64,000 nucleotides of DNA from Pseudomonas bijieensis. Lineage in GTDB: Bacteria > Pseudomonadota > Gammaproteobacteria > Pseudomonadales > Pseudomonadaceae. Position numbers and translations under genes: made by a program. The stretch is taken from positions 5,641,501 to 5,705,500 of the forward strand of contig NZ_CP048810.1 of the NCBI RefSeq assembly GCF_013347965.1. The letters run 5' to 3'. Below the pieces are notes generated by a model. It searched no databases, was not told the DNA's origin, and was given only the letters and a program-made list of their open reading frames with translations. Every line of letters starts with the position of its first letter. Position 1 is the stretch's first letter. This document shows positions 1-9,852 of this stretch, one piece after another.

Positions 1-18
1 CGAACGTTTTCCATGACA

Positions 19-40
19 GGGCCTTGGTTGGACAAGGCCC
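19..40. other. Perfect 8-bp inverted repeat at the left edge
   Basis: GGGCCTTG and CAAGGCCC flank a 6-nt loop (19-40), downstream of the copABCD operon end. No T-run follows on either strand, so it is not a textbook terminator. It may end or protect the cop transcript, or belong to the next gene outside the window. The rest of 1-117 shows nothing else. Confidence 0.35.
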
Positions 41-117
41 CATTTAGGCCTGGGCGTCTTGCGGCGGGCAAACTGAAAACTGGCTGGTGGTATTGAAAAA
101 TTAAATACCGCCCTCGG

Positions 118-1029
118 TTATTCCATCTCCGGGCTCAGCGTCCCCAACCACGCCACGAAGCCGAGAATGACCACTGCCACAGAGAACTCCAGGACCATGC
201 TGCGCCGCAGGGCATTCACCGCGACCCGGTGCTCACCGGTCTGTCGGGCGTTCTCCAGGAGTGGGCTCAGGTGAAAACGGTTCAGCGCGGCGAACACCAG
301 CATGACCGCGAACAAGGTGAGTTTGAGCGCCAGCAACTGACCATAGGTGCTGTCGAGTAGCCCCGTGATACTTGGGCCGACGATGAACAGGTAATTGATC
401 ACCCCTGTCACGCTGATGACCACCACGATCACCGCCCCGGCGGTTTCAAACCCGGTCAATGTCCGGGCCAGTACCGCCAAGCGAGGCTCGGACTGGCGAA
501 GCAGCAGGGCGAACGCGGCCAAGGCGCCGACCCAGCCACCCGCCGCCCATAGGTGCAGGAAGTCGGTGATGAAGTGCCAACTGCGGCGTGCGCCTTCGTC
601 CATCGCACCGTGCCCTGCCCAGGCCAGCGTCGCCAAAGCCACGGCTCCGCCCAGCAGGACCAGGCCCAGGCTGGCGGTCGGCCAGCGTTTATTGAGCGTC
701 ACGGCGAAACCGGCCAGCAGCAGCGCCACCATGCGCAGGGTCCAACTCAAGCCGACGTCGGTTTCCCATACCATCATTTCAATGTGCGGCCACAGCTCGA
801 TCCAGTCCGAAACGCCGCTCATGGCCCAGGTCATGCACACCATGGCGGCGAGGGAGAGCAACCCACCCAGCACCGCCGTGGTCGCCAGCAGCGGCGCGAA
901 AGGCAACTGCGCACCCGACACCCGCTCCTGGCCTCGCAGGCTATAAAGACCGAACGCGGCCAGGCCGAACAGCAACATCAAATCCAGGTACAGGGCAAAG
1001 CGCAGCACAATGTTGATCGAATCGCTCAT
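118..1029 (-). CDS. copD: Copper resistance membrane protein CopD
   Basis: Inner-membrane protein of about 303 residues, thought to move copper across the membrane together with periplasmic CopC. The sequence is a chain of hydrophobic segments (about eight) with scattered His and Met, typical of the CopD family. I chose the ATG at 1029; an upstream TTG at 1032 is also open. It is the last gene of copABCD and starts 4 bp after the copC stop, so translation is probably coupled. Length and order match the Pseudomonas copABCD operon. Confidence 0.93.
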   Translation of the reverse strand: MSDSINIVLRFALYLDLMLLFGLAAFGLYSLRGQERVSGAQLPFAPLLATTAVLGGLLSLAAMVCMTWAMSGVSDWIELWPHIEMMVWETDVGLSWTLRMVALLLAGFAVTLNKRWPTASLGLVLLGGAVALATLAWAGHGAMDEGARRSWHFITDFLHLWAAGGWVGALAAFALLLRQSEPRLAVLARTLTGFETAGAVIVVVISVTGVINYLFIVGPSITGLLDSTYGQLLALKLTLFAVMLVFAALNRFHLSPLLENARQTGEHRVAVNALRRSMVLEFSVAVVILGFVAWLGTLSPEME

Positions 1030-1033
1030 CAAC

Positions 1034-1420
1034 TCACTTCACCTTGAACGTGACGTTGCCGGTGATCGGGTGAGTGTCGGACGATACCGCGCGCCACTGG
1101 ACCTGATAGGTGCCAGCGGTGAGAGGCGTATTCGGGGTAATGACCATGGTTTTCGGGTCATCGCTGCCGGAGACCTTGGCTGGCATGGGCATCGGCGCAT
1201 GGGCCGCCATGCCGGGCATCTCGGTCATCATCAGCTTGGCACCGGAGAGTTTGGTCATCAGGTTCTCGGAGAAGTGCAGTTCTATTTTTGCCGGCGCCGC
1301 CCCATCGGCGCCTTCGGCGGGGGTGGAGGACAGCAGTTTCGGATGGGCCTGGGCCAGGCCACTGAGCAACAGGCCAGTGGACAAGGCGACGGCAACGACA
1401 GCGTTTTTGATGAGTGACAT
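1034..1420 (-). CDS. copC: Periplasmic copper-binding protein CopC
   Basis: Small periplasmic copper carrier of 128 residues. An N-terminal signal peptide of about 25 residues ends in AQA just before HPKL, so the mature protein would begin with the His that is a Cu(II) ligand in CopC proteins. A Met-rich loop (MMTEMPGM, then MPMP) near residues 70-85 fits the Cu(I) site. The rest is the single CopC beta-sandwich domain. It sits between copB and copD on the same strand. Confidence 0.95.
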   Translation of the reverse strand: MSLIKNAVVAVALSTGLLLSGLAQAHPKLLSSTPAEGADGAAPAKIELHFSENLMTKLSGAKLMMTEMPGMAAHAPMPMPAKVSGSDDPKTMVITPNTPLTAGTYQVQWRAVSSDTHPITGNVTFKVK

Positions 1421-1472
1421 GCAAGGACTCCTACAGCTCGGTTTTTAGTTTTTAGTGAAAAAGGTCAGCGGG

Positions 1473-2375
1473 TCAGAACCACATGCGCAGGCCCAGTACC
1501 AGGCGTGCCTCGCTGCGGTCTTCGCCTTCTTCCCGGGCGTAATCGGCGGTGTTGCCGTAGACGCGGTTCCAGGTGACGCCAATGTAGGGCGCGAATTCGC
1601 GGCGTATTTCATAACGCAGCCGCACGCCGAGTTCGCTGTCTGACAACCCTGAGCCGATGCCTCGGGCGGGATCGTTCTTGCCATAGAAGTTGACCTCGGC
1701 GGTGGGCTGAAGGATCAACCGATTGGTCAGCAAGATGTCGTAGTCGCCTTCCAGGCGCGCCGCGCTCTGGCCGCCTTCACCGATGAACGCGGTGGCCTCG
1801 GCTTCGAAGTTGTACAGCGCCATGCCTTGCACGCCCAGGGCGGCCCAGGTTTGCGGATCGCCTGGCTTGAAGTCCTGGCGCACGCCGGCCACCACGTCCC
1901 ACCAGGGACTGATGGCGTGGCCCCACAAGGCCTGGAGTTCGGCTTCTTCAGTCTTGCCGTTGAGGCGTTCGCCTTCGGAACGCAGCCACAGACGGTCGAT
2001 GTCACCGCCGATCCAGCCCGAGGCATCCCAACTCAGGGCGCTGCCATCGTCGGCGTCCTGCCACTCCAGTTGGTCGATGAGAAAGAACGAGTTGATGGCG
2101 CTGTCATGTACCGCGTGTCCACCGTGATCCTCGTAGACGGCGGCGCGGTCGGCGGCGGTCAGTTCCGGGATCGGCGTGCGACTGGTGGCAGGGGGCGATT
2201 GCATGGACTCCATGCCCTGCATCGAGTCCATGCCTTGCATCTGGCTATGGTCCATTCCCGGCATCTGGCTGTGATCCATGCCCGGCATGTCGTTGCTCGC
2301 TGCCCAGGCCGAGATGCTGCTGCCAAGGGCAAGGATGGCCATGGGCAGGGCGGGGTACTTCACAATCATGGTCAT
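1473..2375 (-). CDS. copB: Outer-membrane copper resistance protein CopB
   Basis: Predicted beta-barrel outer-membrane protein that binds or sequesters copper, about 300 residues. A signal peptide is followed by a Met-rich stretch of MDHSQM and MQGM units, then a CopB/PcoB barrel domain ending in an aromatic residue (RMWF), the usual C-terminus of outer-membrane barrels. The open frame extends to 2552, but the ATG at 2375 has a good ribosome site (GAGGAAG) and starts 10 bp after the copA stop; an ATG two codons later is also possible. Confidence 0.93.
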   Translation of the reverse strand: MTMIVKYPALPMAILALGSSISAWAASNDMPGMDHSQMPGMDHSQMQGMDSMQGMESMQSPPATSRTPIPELTAADRAAVYEDHGGHAVHDSAINSFFLIDQLEWQDADDGSALSWDASGWIGGDIDRLWLRSEGERLNGKTEEAELQALWGHAISPWWDVVAGVRQDFKPGDPQTWAALGVQGMALYNFEAEATAFIGEGGQSAARLEGDYDILLTNRLILQPTAEVNFYGKNDPARGIGSGLSDSELGVRLRYEIRREFAPYIGVTWNRVYGNTADYAREEGEDRSEARLVLGLRMWF

Positions 2376-2385
2376 GGTCGCTTCC

Positions 2386-4194
2386 TCATTCCTGCACCCG
2401 AACTTCACGAAACATCCCCATTTCCATGTGAAACAGCAGATGGCAGTGATACGCCCAGCGCCCGAGGGCATCGGCGGTGACCCGGTAGCTGCGCCGGGAG
2501 CCCGGTGGCACGTCGATGGTGTGCTTGCGGACCATGAACTGGCCGTTCTCATCCTCCAGGTCGCTCCACATGCCGTGCAGGTGGATGGGGTGTGTCATCA
2601 TGGTGTCGTTGATCAACACGATGCGCAGTCGTTCGCCGTACTTGAGCAGCAGCGGTGCGGCGTCGGCAAACTTCACGCCGTTGAACGACCAGACGAATTT
2701 CTCCATGTGCCCGGTCAGGTGCAGCTCGATCGTGCGGCCAGGCTCGCGGCCGTCGGGGTCAGGAAAAGTGCTGCGCAGGTCTGAGTAGGTCAGCACTTTG
2801 CGGCCGTTGTTGCGCAGCCCCATGCCCGGGTCGTCGAGCTTGGGCTTGACGCTCATGGCCTGCATGTCCACCAGGGGGTTGTCTTTCTCGGTGTCGGGGT
2901 GCGAGAGCATGCCGTCCATGCCCTGCATGGCACCGTGATCCATACCGGCCATGTCACCCATACCCTGCATCTGGCTGTGATCCATGCCTTGCATCGGGCT
3001 GTCGTCCATCCCCGCCATGCCCTGCATCGAGCCATGGTCCATGCCACTCATTTGCCCCATGCTGCCGTGGTCCATGCCTCCCATGCCCATGTCGTCCATG
3101 GTCACCAATGGCCGCGGGTCCAGTGGCGGCACTGGCGCTGACAGCCCGGCCCTGGCCGCGAGGGTGCCACGGGCGTACCCGGTGCGGTCCATGGACTGGG
3201 CGAACAGGGTGTAGGCCTCTTGGGTCGGTTCGATGATGACGTCATAGGTCTCCGCCACGGCGATCCGGAACTCATCGACGCTCACCGGTTTGACGTATTG
3301 GCCGTCAGACGCCACCACCGTCATCTTCAAGCCGGGAATGCGCACATCGAAATAGCTCATGGACGAGCCGTTGATAAAGCGCAGGCGAAGACGTTCGCCT
3401 GGCTTGAACAGGCCGGTCCAGTTCATGTCCGGCGCCTGTCCGTTCATGAGGTAGGTGTAGGTGGCGCCGCTGACGTCGGCCAGGTCAGTGGGATTCATCT
3501 TCATCTCGGCCCACATCTTGCGATCGGCCACGGTGCTGGCCCAGCCGTTCTTGCCCACATCGTCTATGAAGTCGCCGACGGTGCGCTTGTTGTAGTTGTA
3601 GTAGTCCGACTGTTTCTTGAGCTTGCGAAGGATGTCGCCGGGCTCTTCATCGGTCCAGTCGGTGAGCATCACGACGTAATCGCGTTCGTACTGGAAAGGC
3701 TCGGGTTCCCTGGCGTCAATCACCAGCGGGCCGTAGACCCCGGACTGTTCCTGGAAACCGGAATGGCTGTGGTACCAGTAGGTGCCGTTCTGTCGGACCT
3801 TGAACTGATACACGTACATGCCGTCGGGTTCGATGCCTTTGAAGCTCAGTCCCGGAACGCCATCCATGTTGGCCGGCAGCAAAATACCGTGCCAGTGGAT
3901 GGAGGTGGTGTCCTTCAAGCGGTTGCGCACCCGCAGGGTCACGGTGTCGCCTTCACGCCAGCGCAGCAGGGGGCCGGGGATGCCGCCGTTGATGGTCTGG
4001 GCGGTGCGTGGGCTACCGGTGAAGTTGACCGGGCTTTCGCCGATGAACAGGTCGAATTCGGTGCCTGTCAGCACGTTGGGCTGGCCGGGGCTGGTGACTG
4101 CCCAGACGGGCGCGCGCCATAACCCCAGGCCACCCAGGATGCCACCGGCGGTCAGGCCTTTGACGAAGGTTCGCCGGGAAGTTTTTGTTTGCAT
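2386..4194 (-). CDS. copA: Multicopper oxidase CopA
   Basis: Periplasmic multicopper oxidase that oxidises Cu(I) and binds copper, about 602 residues. A twin-arginine signal is clear (SRRTFVKGL), so it would be exported folded by Tat. The cupredoxin copper motifs are present: HWHG, then HSH in the first domain; HPIHLHG and [12 protein letters not shown] at the C-terminus. The Met-rich repeat lies between domains two and three. I chose the ATG at 4194, which puts the Tat motif at the N-terminus; the frame opens at 4284. It is the first gene of copABCD. Confidence 0.96.
   Translation of the reverse strand: MQTKTSRRTFVKGLTAGGILGGLGLWRAPVWAVTSPGQPNVLTGTEFDLFIGESPVNFTGSPRTAQTINGGIPGPLLRWREGDTVTLRVRNRLKDTTSIHWHGILLPANMDGVPGLSFKGIEPDGMYVYQFKVRQNGTYWYHSHSGFQEQSGVYGPLVIDAREPEPFQYERDYVVMLTDWTDEEPGDILRKLKKQSDYYNYNKRTVGDFIDDVGKNGWASTVADRKMWAEMKMNPTDLADVSGATYTYLMNGQAPDMNWTGLFKPGERLRLRFINGSSMSYFDVRIPGLKMTVVASDGQYVKPVSVDEFRIAVAETYDVIIEPTQEAYTLFAQSMDRTGYARGTLAARAGLSAPVPPLDPRPLVTMDDMGMGGMDHGSMGQMSGMDHGSMQGMAGMDDSPMQGMDHSQMQGMGDMAGMDHGAMQGMDGMLSHPDTEKDNPLVDMQAMSVKPKLDDPGMGLRNNGRKVLTYSDLRSTFPDPDGREPGRTIELHLTGHMEKFVWSFNGVKFADAAPLLLKYGERLRIVLINDTMMTHPIHLHGMWSDLEDENGQFMVRKHTIDVPPGSRRSYRVTADALGRWAYHCHLLFHMEMGMFREVRVQE
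2908..3099 (-). repeat. Met-rich tandem repeat inside copA
   Basis: About 64 codons made of imperfect units such as MDHGSM, MDHSQM, MDHGAM and MQGM. The DNA is itself a degenerate tandem repeat rich in ATGGAYCAY words, so unit number could change by slippage. These MxxM motifs are thought to bind extra copper. A shorter run of the same units lies in copB at about 2196-2285. Confidence 0.85.
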
Positions 4195-4349
4195 CGATGG
4201 AAGTCCGTCAGTCGATTCGCAGCGAGCACAGGAACAGTTCCCTGTGCAGGTTTGAAAAGAAGATGACATAAGCCAGCGCGACAAGTGATTACATTTCAGT
4301 CAGCTTGGCAGGGGCAGAAGTCAGCCATTGCCTTGGTGAATACAAAACT

Positions 4350-4483
4350 TGTGGCGAGGGGATTTATCCCCGTCGGGCTGCGAAGCAGCCCCGGAAAAAG
4401 GTGAATGCAACTGCCCTGATACAGCGCGCTGATTGGGTTTAGGACCGCTTCGCGGCCCAGCGGGGATAAATCCCCTCGCCACA
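4350..4483. repeat. Paired REP element, family A
   Basis: Two inverted copies of a unit starting TGTGGCGAGGGGATTTATCC flank a spacer, giving a BIME-like pair of about 134 bp. It fills most of the gap between copA and nadA (4195-4690). The rest of that gap holds only the divergent promoter regions of the two genes. Confidence 0.9.
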
Positions 4484-4690
4484 GATTTTGTGTTCGACCT
4501 TATAGCCTTGATGCGTCTGCCAGGACGCAGGTCAGAATGATCTTTTGCAACGGCGGGATATTCTGTAGCCTTGCCGGCTTCACGCTGTCCCGTGCCTGAT
4601 TGATACCCACTTTCCCGGCGGTACCCGAGTGGTCCGGAGCCGGGTGTATACTCGACTTTCGCGCTAAACGCGCTTGCAGGTCTTGCGAAC

Positions 4691-5749
4691 ATGACGCAAA
4701 TTTCCGAACGCCTTCTGGTCCAGGCCCATCTCGACGCCAAGCAGCCCAAGCCGCTGAGCGCCGAGCAAGAGGCCTGGTACCGCGCCGCCATCGCTGCCGA
4801 GCTCAAGGCTCAGGACGCAGTGCTGGTCGCGCACTTCTATTGCGACCCGGTCATCCAGGCCCTGGCCGAAGAGACCGGTGGTTGTGTGTCCGACTCCCTG
4901 GAAATGGCCCGCTTCGGCAATGCTCACCCGGCCAAGACCGTGGTGGTGGCGGGGGTCAAGTTCATGGGCGAGACCGCCAAGATCCTCAACCCCGAAAAAC
5001 GTGTGCTGATGCCGACCCTGGAAGCCACCTGCTCCCTGGACCTGGGCTGCCCGGTGGACGAGTTCTCGGCGTTCTGCGACCAGCATCCGGAGCGCACCGT
5101 GGTGGTGTATGCCAATACCTCGGCGGCAGTCAAAGCCCGGGCCGACTGGGTAGTGACCTCCAGTTGTGCGCTGGAAATCGTCGAGAGCCTGATGGACAAC
5201 GGCGAAACCATCATCTGGGGCCCGGACAAGCATCTGGGGACTTACATCCAGCGCAAGACCGGTGCCGACATGCTGCTCTGGGACGGTGCCTGTATCGTCC
5301 ACGAAGAGTTCAAGTCCAAGCAGTTGGAGGACATGAAGGCGCTATACCCGGATGCCGCGATCCTGGTGCACCCGGAGTCGCCGACATCGGTGATTGAACT
5401 GGCCGATGCCGTGGGCTCCACCAGCCAGTTGATCGCCGCGGCCCAGACCCTGCCGAACAAGACGCTGATCGTCGCCACCGACCGGGGTATCTTCTACAAG
5501 ATGCAGCAGCTGTGCCCGGACAAGGTCTTCATCGAGGCTCCTACCGCTGGCAACGGCGCGGCGTGCCGCAGTTGCGCACACTGCCCGTGGATGGCGATGA
5601 ACACCCTGGAGCGCACGCTCAAGAGCCTGCAGGAAGGCGCCAATGAGATATTCGTCGACCCGGCTTTGATTCCCCAGGCCATTCGCCCGCTCAAGCGCAT
5701 GCTGGACTTTACCCAGGCGGCGCGGATGAAGCTGGCGGGGAATGCTTGA
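4691..5749 (+). CDS. nadA: Quinolinate synthase
   Basis: Condenses iminoaspartate with dihydroxyacetone phosphate to quinolinate in NAD synthesis; cytosolic [4Fe-4S] enzyme. The 352 residues cover the whole NadA family. Cysteines for the cluster are visible in the [10 protein letters not shown] region and in the C-terminal CRSCAHCPW motif. The ATG at 4691 opens directly into the conserved N-terminal region. It stands alone between two REP pairs and is probably monocistronic. Confidence 0.97.
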   Translation: MTQISERLLVQAHLDAKQPKPLSAEQEAWYRAAIAAELKAQDAVLVAHFYCDPVIQALAEETGGCVSDSLEMARFGNAHPAKTVVVAGVKFMGETAKILNPEKRVLMPTLEATCSLDLGCPVDEFSAFCDQHPERTVVVYANTSAAVKARADWVVTSSCALEIVESLMDNGETIIWGPDKHLGTYIQRKTGADMLLWDGACIVHEEFKSKQLEDMKALYPDAAILVHPESPTSVIELADAVGSTSQLIAAAQTLPNKTLIVATDRGIFYKMQQLCPDKVFIEAPTAGNGAACRSCAHCPWMAMNTLERTLKSLQEGANEIFVDPALIPQAIRPLKRMLDFTQAARMKLAGNA

Positions 5750-5783
5750 GGCTGAATAAGATTTTCAGGCGCGTAGGGCTTTC

Positions 5784-5905
5784 TGTGGCGAGGGGATTTA
5801 TCCCCGCTGGGCTGCGAAGCGGCCCTAAAACCTGACACCGCGGAGTGTCAGAATGAACAAATGGGGCCGCTACGCGCCCCAACGGGGATAAATCCCCTCG
5901 CCACA
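5784..5905. repeat. Paired REP element, family A
   Basis: Inverted pair of the GTGGCGAGGGGATTTATCC unit between the convergent ends of nadA and the RDD gene. A secondary hairpin is made by the GCTGCGAAGCGGCCC side arms. Confidence 0.9.
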
Positions 5906-5934
5906 ATGTAATCCGCTTACCTGCTTTGGCGGTA

Positions 5935-6423
5935 TCACTTGGTCTTCTTGGGAATCCGCACCAACTGCGTTTCCGAGTAGATGTCATGCCAGCTGCGTTT
6001 GCGCTTGTCGAACAGCGCCCAGATGAAGCCCAGCCCCACCAGCAGCAATGACGCAATCGACACCACGAACCGCAACAGCGCCTGCCACAGGCTGATGGCT
6101 GTGCCATCGGCGTTCTGTACACGGATGCACCACACCTGCATGCCCAGGGTCTGGCCGTTGTGGGTCCAGAACTTGGCGAAAAAACCGAACAACACGAACA
6201 GCAGCACAGTGGACAGCAGCGGGTCACCGTCCAGTGCCCCGGCTTCGGTCAGGGCGCGCATTTTTTCTTCGCCGATGATCGCCATCTGGATCATCTTGTA
6301 GGCGCCGCTGGTGACGATCAGCAGCGCCGTGCACAGCAGGAAGTCATAAAACATCGCAGCCAGGCGACGACCCAGGCCGGCGGGAGGAAAGTCCCCCTGG
6401 GGAGTGAGCAGGTGTTTCGGCAT
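5935..6423 (-). CDS. RDD family membrane protein
   Basis: A 162-residue inner-membrane protein of the RDD family, whose role is unclear; some members are linked to ion transport or stress. The family signature Arg is in GLGRRLAAMFYDFLL near residue 20, followed by three hydrophobic segments (about 25-45, 70-90, 125-145) and a basic C-terminus. The gene follows the cold-shock gene on the same strand but is separated from it by a strong terminator, so it probably has its own promoter or relies on read-through. Confidence 0.85.
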   Translation of the reverse strand: MPKHLLTPQGDFPPAGLGRRLAAMFYDFLLCTALLIVTSGAYKMIQMAIIGEEKMRALTEAGALDGDPLLSTVLLFVLFGFFAKFWTHNGQTLGMQVWCIRVQNADGTAISLWQALLRFVVSIASLLLVGLGFIWALFDKRKRSWHDIYSETQLVRIPKKTK

Positions 6424-6471
6424 GACGGCCTCGGACAGAAAAAGAAGCCATTTTACGGATTTACGCCCATA

Positions 6472-6503
6472 AAAAAGCCCCTGATATCAATCAGGGGCTT
6501 TTT
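6472..6503 (-). terminator. Rho-independent terminator after the cold-shock gene
   Basis: A 14-bp perfect stem (AAAAAGCCCCTGAT with its complement) and a 4-nt loop, with T-runs on both sides. It lies 14 bp after the cold-shock stop codon. Confidence 0.92.
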
Positions 6504-6517
6504 CGTGTGGGAAAGCT

Positions 6518-6730
6518 TCAGGCTTCGGCGATAACTTCGTCAGCCTGCATGCCTTTCTGGCCTTGGACGGCAACGAAAGTGACCTTCTGGCCTTCTTTCA
6601 GGCTCTTGAAGCCGTTGCCCTGGATGGCGCGGAAATGCACGAACAGATCCGGACCGCTTTCAGGCGTGATAAAACCAAAACCCTTCTCGTCGTTGAACCA
6701 CTTGACGGTACCGCTCTGACGTTGAGACAT
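6518..6730 (-). CDS. Cold-shock family RNA chaperone (CspA type)
   Basis: A 70-residue single cold-shock domain that binds single-stranded RNA and DNA. Both RNP motifs are present: KGFGFI (RNP1) and LFVHF (RNP2). The ribosome site AAAGGAAAT lies upstream of the ATG at 6730. It resembles the Pseudomonas CapB/CspA proteins; which paralogue it is cannot be decided here. A strong terminator follows, so it is a single-gene unit. Confidence 0.95.
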   Translation of the reverse strand: MSQRQSGTVKWFNDEKGFGFITPESGPDLFVHFRAIQGNGFKSLKEGQKVTFVAVQGQKGMQADEVIAEA

Positions 6731-7125
6731 TTTCTTATTTCCTTTGACGCTAAAATTGATGACAGCCTCTTTCGCATGAAAGAGTACTGGGGCTGGGTTG
6801 CAGGAAAGTAAGAGACGTCGAACGGGATGTAGCGAACTTCATAAGCTACTGCCCAGGTCACGATTCCAAGCGACCCATGCAAACACAGTGACCAAACTCT
6901 ACGCCAACTACGAATGAAAAAACAACCCCCCGGGGAAGCCCGTATTTACTCAGCTTGCAGGCATTTACATGCCCCGTCGGGGGCGCTTATTCGATAGGCT
7001 AGTTCAATTGTTTGCCGCCGTTATAAGCGCTGTTGAGTGCCTAAAAGATATGCACCTTTTTATGGCGGTTGCGTTACACATTAGTGCACGTATAACGCAA
7101 TCGCGTTACTTATAGAAACAGTCAA
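6731..7125. other. Gap holding the cold-shock leader and the gcvT tail
   Basis: No gene is supported in these 395 bases. The left part must hold the promoter and leader of the cold-shock gene; long structured leaders are usual for csp genes. A short self-complementary stretch with CCCCGGGG-like arms lies near 6927-6980. The right end leads into the gcvT stop, with no clear terminator. Confidence 0.5.
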
Positions 7126-8250
7126 TCAACCGCGGTAGTAGCGTTGTGGAACAAATGGCATTTTGCTTACAAGCAAAGGCACTTTTTTCCCACGCACGAT
7201 GGCCCAGACTGGCGTATCCAGTGCGACATAGGCGCTATCCAGGTAACCCATTGCCAACGGCCCGCCCAGGGTCGGGCCGAAACCGCCGCTGCACACCGTA
7301 CCGATAATCTCGCCCGCCTCGTTGACGATCTCTGCACCTTCGCGCACGGGTGTGCGTTCCTGGGGCAGCAGGCCCACGCGTTTGCGCTTCACGCCGCCCT
7401 GTTGTTGGGCGAACACGGTTTCAGCCCCGGGGAAACCACCGGCCCGGGCGCCATCGGCGCGGCGGACCTTGGAGATCGCCCACAGCAGGCTGGCTTCGAC
7501 CGGCGTCGTCCCGGTGTTCATGTCATGGCCATAAAGACACAGGCCGGCTTCCAGTCGCAGGGAGTCGCGGGCGCCGAGGCCGATGGCCGCGACTTCCGGT
7601 TCGGCCAGCAGGGCGCGGGCGAGTTTTTCCGCGTCGGTGGCGGGTACCGAGATTTCGAAACCGTCTTCACCGGTGTAGCCAGAACGACTGACGAAGCAAT
7701 CCACGCCCAGCAGTGTGACGCGCTGGAACTGCATGAAGGTCATTTTCGCCACCTCAGGTGCCAGGCGGGCGAGCACGGTGACGGCTGCCGGGCCTTGCAG
7801 GGCGAGCAGGGCCCGGGCTTCGAACAGCGGCTCGATGTCGCACTGCGCACCAATGTGGGCCCGCAGGTGGGCCAGGTCCTGGTCCTTGCAGGCGGCGTTG
7901 ACCACCAGGAACAGTTCGTCGTTGCCCAGGTTGGCGACCATCAGGTCGTCGAGGATGCCGCCGTTGTCGTTGGTGAACATGGCGTAGCGCTGCATGCCCA
8001 CCGGCAGGTCGATGATGTCCACCGGCACCAGGGTTTCCAGGGCCTTGGCGGCACCTGCGCCAGTGAGGCGGATCTGGCCCATGTGGGACACGTCGAACAG
8101 CCCGGCCTGATCGCGAGTGTGCTGGTGTTCCTTCATCACGCCCAGTGGGTATTGCACCGGCATGTCGTACCCGGCGAACGGCACCATGCGGGCGCCGAGT
8201 TCGAGGTGCAGCGCATGCAGCGGGGTTTTCAGCAGTTGTTCGGTGGACAT
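7126..8250 (-). CDS. gcvT: Glycine cleavage system T protein (aminomethyltransferase)
   Basis: Transfers the methylene group of glycine from the lipoyl arm of H protein to tetrahydrofolate, releasing ammonia. The 374-residue product shows the GcvT folate-binding fold, with FDVSHMGQ near the N-terminus, a GYTGEDGFE motif in the middle and the C-terminal barrel. I chose the ATG at 8250 because of its strong ribosome site (CCAGGAG); the frame opens at 8283. It is the last gene of gcvH-gcvP-sdaA-gcvT and lies about 40 bp from sdaA. Confidence 0.97.
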   Translation of the reverse strand: MSTEQLLKTPLHALHLELGARMVPFAGYDMPVQYPLGVMKEHQHTRDQAGLFDVSHMGQIRLTGAGAAKALETLVPVDIIDLPVGMQRYAMFTNDNGGILDDLMVANLGNDELFLVVNAACKDQDLAHLRAHIGAQCDIEPLFEARALLALQGPAAVTVLARLAPEVAKMTFMQFQRVTLLGVDCFVSRSGYTGEDGFEISVPATDAEKLARALLAEPEVAAIGLGARDSLRLEAGLCLYGHDMNTGTTPVEASLLWAISKVRRADGARAGGFPGAETVFAQQQGGVKRKRVGLLPQERTPVREGAEIVNEAGEIIGTVCSGGFGPTLGGPLAMGYLDSAYVALDTPVWAIVRGKKVPLLVSKMPFVPQRYYRG

Positions 8251-8290
8251 ATCAGCTCCTGGAAAAATGTAGAGGGCAGGCAAGTGCGCG

Positions 8291-9667
8291 TCAGCATTCG
8301 ATGATGTTGACCGCCAGACCGCCGCGGGCGGTCTCCTTGTATTTGCTTTTCATGTCGGCGCCCGTCTGGCGCATGGTGCGGATGACTTTGTCGAGGGAGA
8401 CGAAGTGATGCCCATCGCCGCGCATGGCCATGCGCACCGCGTTGATGGCTTTCACCGAGCCCATGGCGTTGCGTTCGATGCACGGCACCTGCACCAGGCC
8501 GCCGATCGGGTCGCAGGTCAGGCCGAGGTTGTGTTCCATGCCGATCTCGGCGGCGTTTTCCACTTGCTGCACGCTGCCACCGAGCACTTCGCACAGGGCT
8601 CCGGCGGCCATGGAGCAGGCCACGCCGACTTCACCCTGGCAGCCGACTTCGGCACCGGAGATGGAGGCGTTTTCCTTGTACAGGATGCCGATGGCGGCGG
8701 CAGTCAGCAGGAACCGCACCACGCCATCTTCGCTGGCACCAGGGATAAAGCGCATGTAGTAATGCAGCACGGCCGGGATGATGCCTGCCGCCCCATTGGT
8801 AGGGGCGGTGACAACGCGCCCGCCATAGGCGTTTTCTTCGTTGACTGCCAAGGCGTACAGGTTGACCCAGTCCAGTACCGACAGCGGGTCGCGCAGGGCG
8901 GCTTCGGGGTTCTTGCACAATTGGCGATGCAGCGCCGCGGCCCGGCGCTTGACCTTCAGCCCGCCCGGCAGAATCCCTTCGTTGCGACAGCCCGCCGCCA
9001 CGCAGTCCTGCATCACCTGCCAGATCTTCAGCAGGCCAGCGCGGGTTTCGGCTTCGGGGCGCCAGGCGCTTTCGTTGGTCAGCATCACCTGGCTGATGGA
9101 CAAGCCATAGGTGGTGCAATGGCCCAGCAGGTCCTTGGCGCTCTTGAACGGGAAGGTCAGGGGCGTGGCGTCTTCGACGATACGGTCGGCGCCGGCCGCG
9201 CCTTCGTCGACGACAAAACCGCCACCCACCGAGTAGTACTCGCGGCTGCGCACTTGCAGGCCTGCGGCATCGAAGGCGCGGAAGATCATGCCATTGGGGT
9301 GAAAGGCCAGCGGCTTGCGGATCATCGCCAGGTGCAGTTTTTCATTGAATTCGATGGAGTGCTCGCCGAGCAGGTTCAGGCGACCGCTGCTGCGGATCGC
9401 TTGCAGGCGACTGTCGACGGTCTCGGTGTCCACGGTATCGGGGTGTTCACCTTCCAGGCCCAGCAGCACGGCCTTGTCACTGCCGTGACCCTTGCCGGTG
9501 GCGCCGAGCGAGCCGTAGAGCTCGACTTTGACGCTGGCGGTGACATTGAGCAGGTCATCACGACGCAACCCTTCGGCGAAACGGGCGGCGGCACGCATCG
9601 GGCCGACCGTATGGGAGCTGGAAGGGCCGATGCCGATCTTGAACAGGTCGAACACGCTTAACGACAT
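8291..9667 (-). CDS. sdaA: L-serine ammonia-lyase (iron-sulfur)
   Basis: Deaminates L-serine to pyruvate with a [4Fe-4S] cluster. The 458-residue protein is the single-chain type: an N-terminal beta domain with SSSHTVGPM, and a C-terminal alpha domain with cluster cysteines in [12 protein letters not shown] and [12 protein letters not shown]. Within the glycine cleavage operon it removes the serine formed when glycine-derived one-carbon units meet another glycine, so the operon can burn glycine to pyruvate. Confidence 0.95.
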   Translation of the reverse strand: MSLSVFDLFKIGIGPSSSHTVGPMRAAARFAEGLRRDDLLNVTASVKVELYGSLGATGKGHGSDKAVLLGLEGEHPDTVDTETVDSRLQAIRSSGRLNLLGEHSIEFNEKLHLAMIRKPLAFHPNGMIFRAFDAAGLQVRSREYYSVGGGFVVDEGAAGADRIVEDATPLTFPFKSAKDLLGHCTTYGLSISQVMLTNESAWRPEAETRAGLLKIWQVMQDCVAAGCRNEGILPGGLKVKRRAAALHRQLCKNPEAALRDPLSVLDWVNLYALAVNEENAYGGRVVTAPTNGAAGIIPAVLHYYMRFIPGASEDGVVRFLLTAAAIGILYKENASISGAEVGCQGEVGVACSMAAGALCEVLGGSVQQVENAAEIGMEHNLGLTCDPIGGLVQVPCIERNAMGSVKAINAVRMAMRGDGHHFVSLDKVIRTMRQTGADMKSKYKETARGGLAVNIIEC

Positions 9668-9725
9668 GGTGTTTCTCCGGTTTCTTTTTTATGGGGATCG
9701 ACGGTTTAAGGTCTGACATGGATCC

Positions 9726-9814
9726 TGTGGGAGCGAGCCTGCTCGCGATAGCGGATTGTCAGGCAACATCTATTGGCTGTTACGCCGCTATCGCGAGCAG
9801 GCTCGCTCCCCACA
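9726..9814. repeat. Paired REP element, family B, inside the gcv operon
   Basis: Inverted pair of the TGTGGGAGCGAGCCTGCTCG unit between gcvP and sdaA, exactly where PAO1 carries glyA2. It could form a large hairpin in the transcript and lower sdaA-gcvT expression relative to gcvHP. Confidence 0.92.
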
Positions 9815-9852
9815 GGAGATTTGGAGGGCTGGTAGATCGCCCTCCATTCAGG

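Noticed and set aside
4288..4302. Possible CopR box upstream of copA (ATTACATTTCAGTCA)
   Set aside because: It resembles the CopR motif TGACA-N5-TGTAAT read on the other strand, but is one base short with a mismatch, and no copRS genes are in the window.
4321..4806. 161-codon open frame over the REP pair before nadA
   Set aside because: It is made of REP sequence and the opposite strand of nadA, with no ribosome site or conserved residues.
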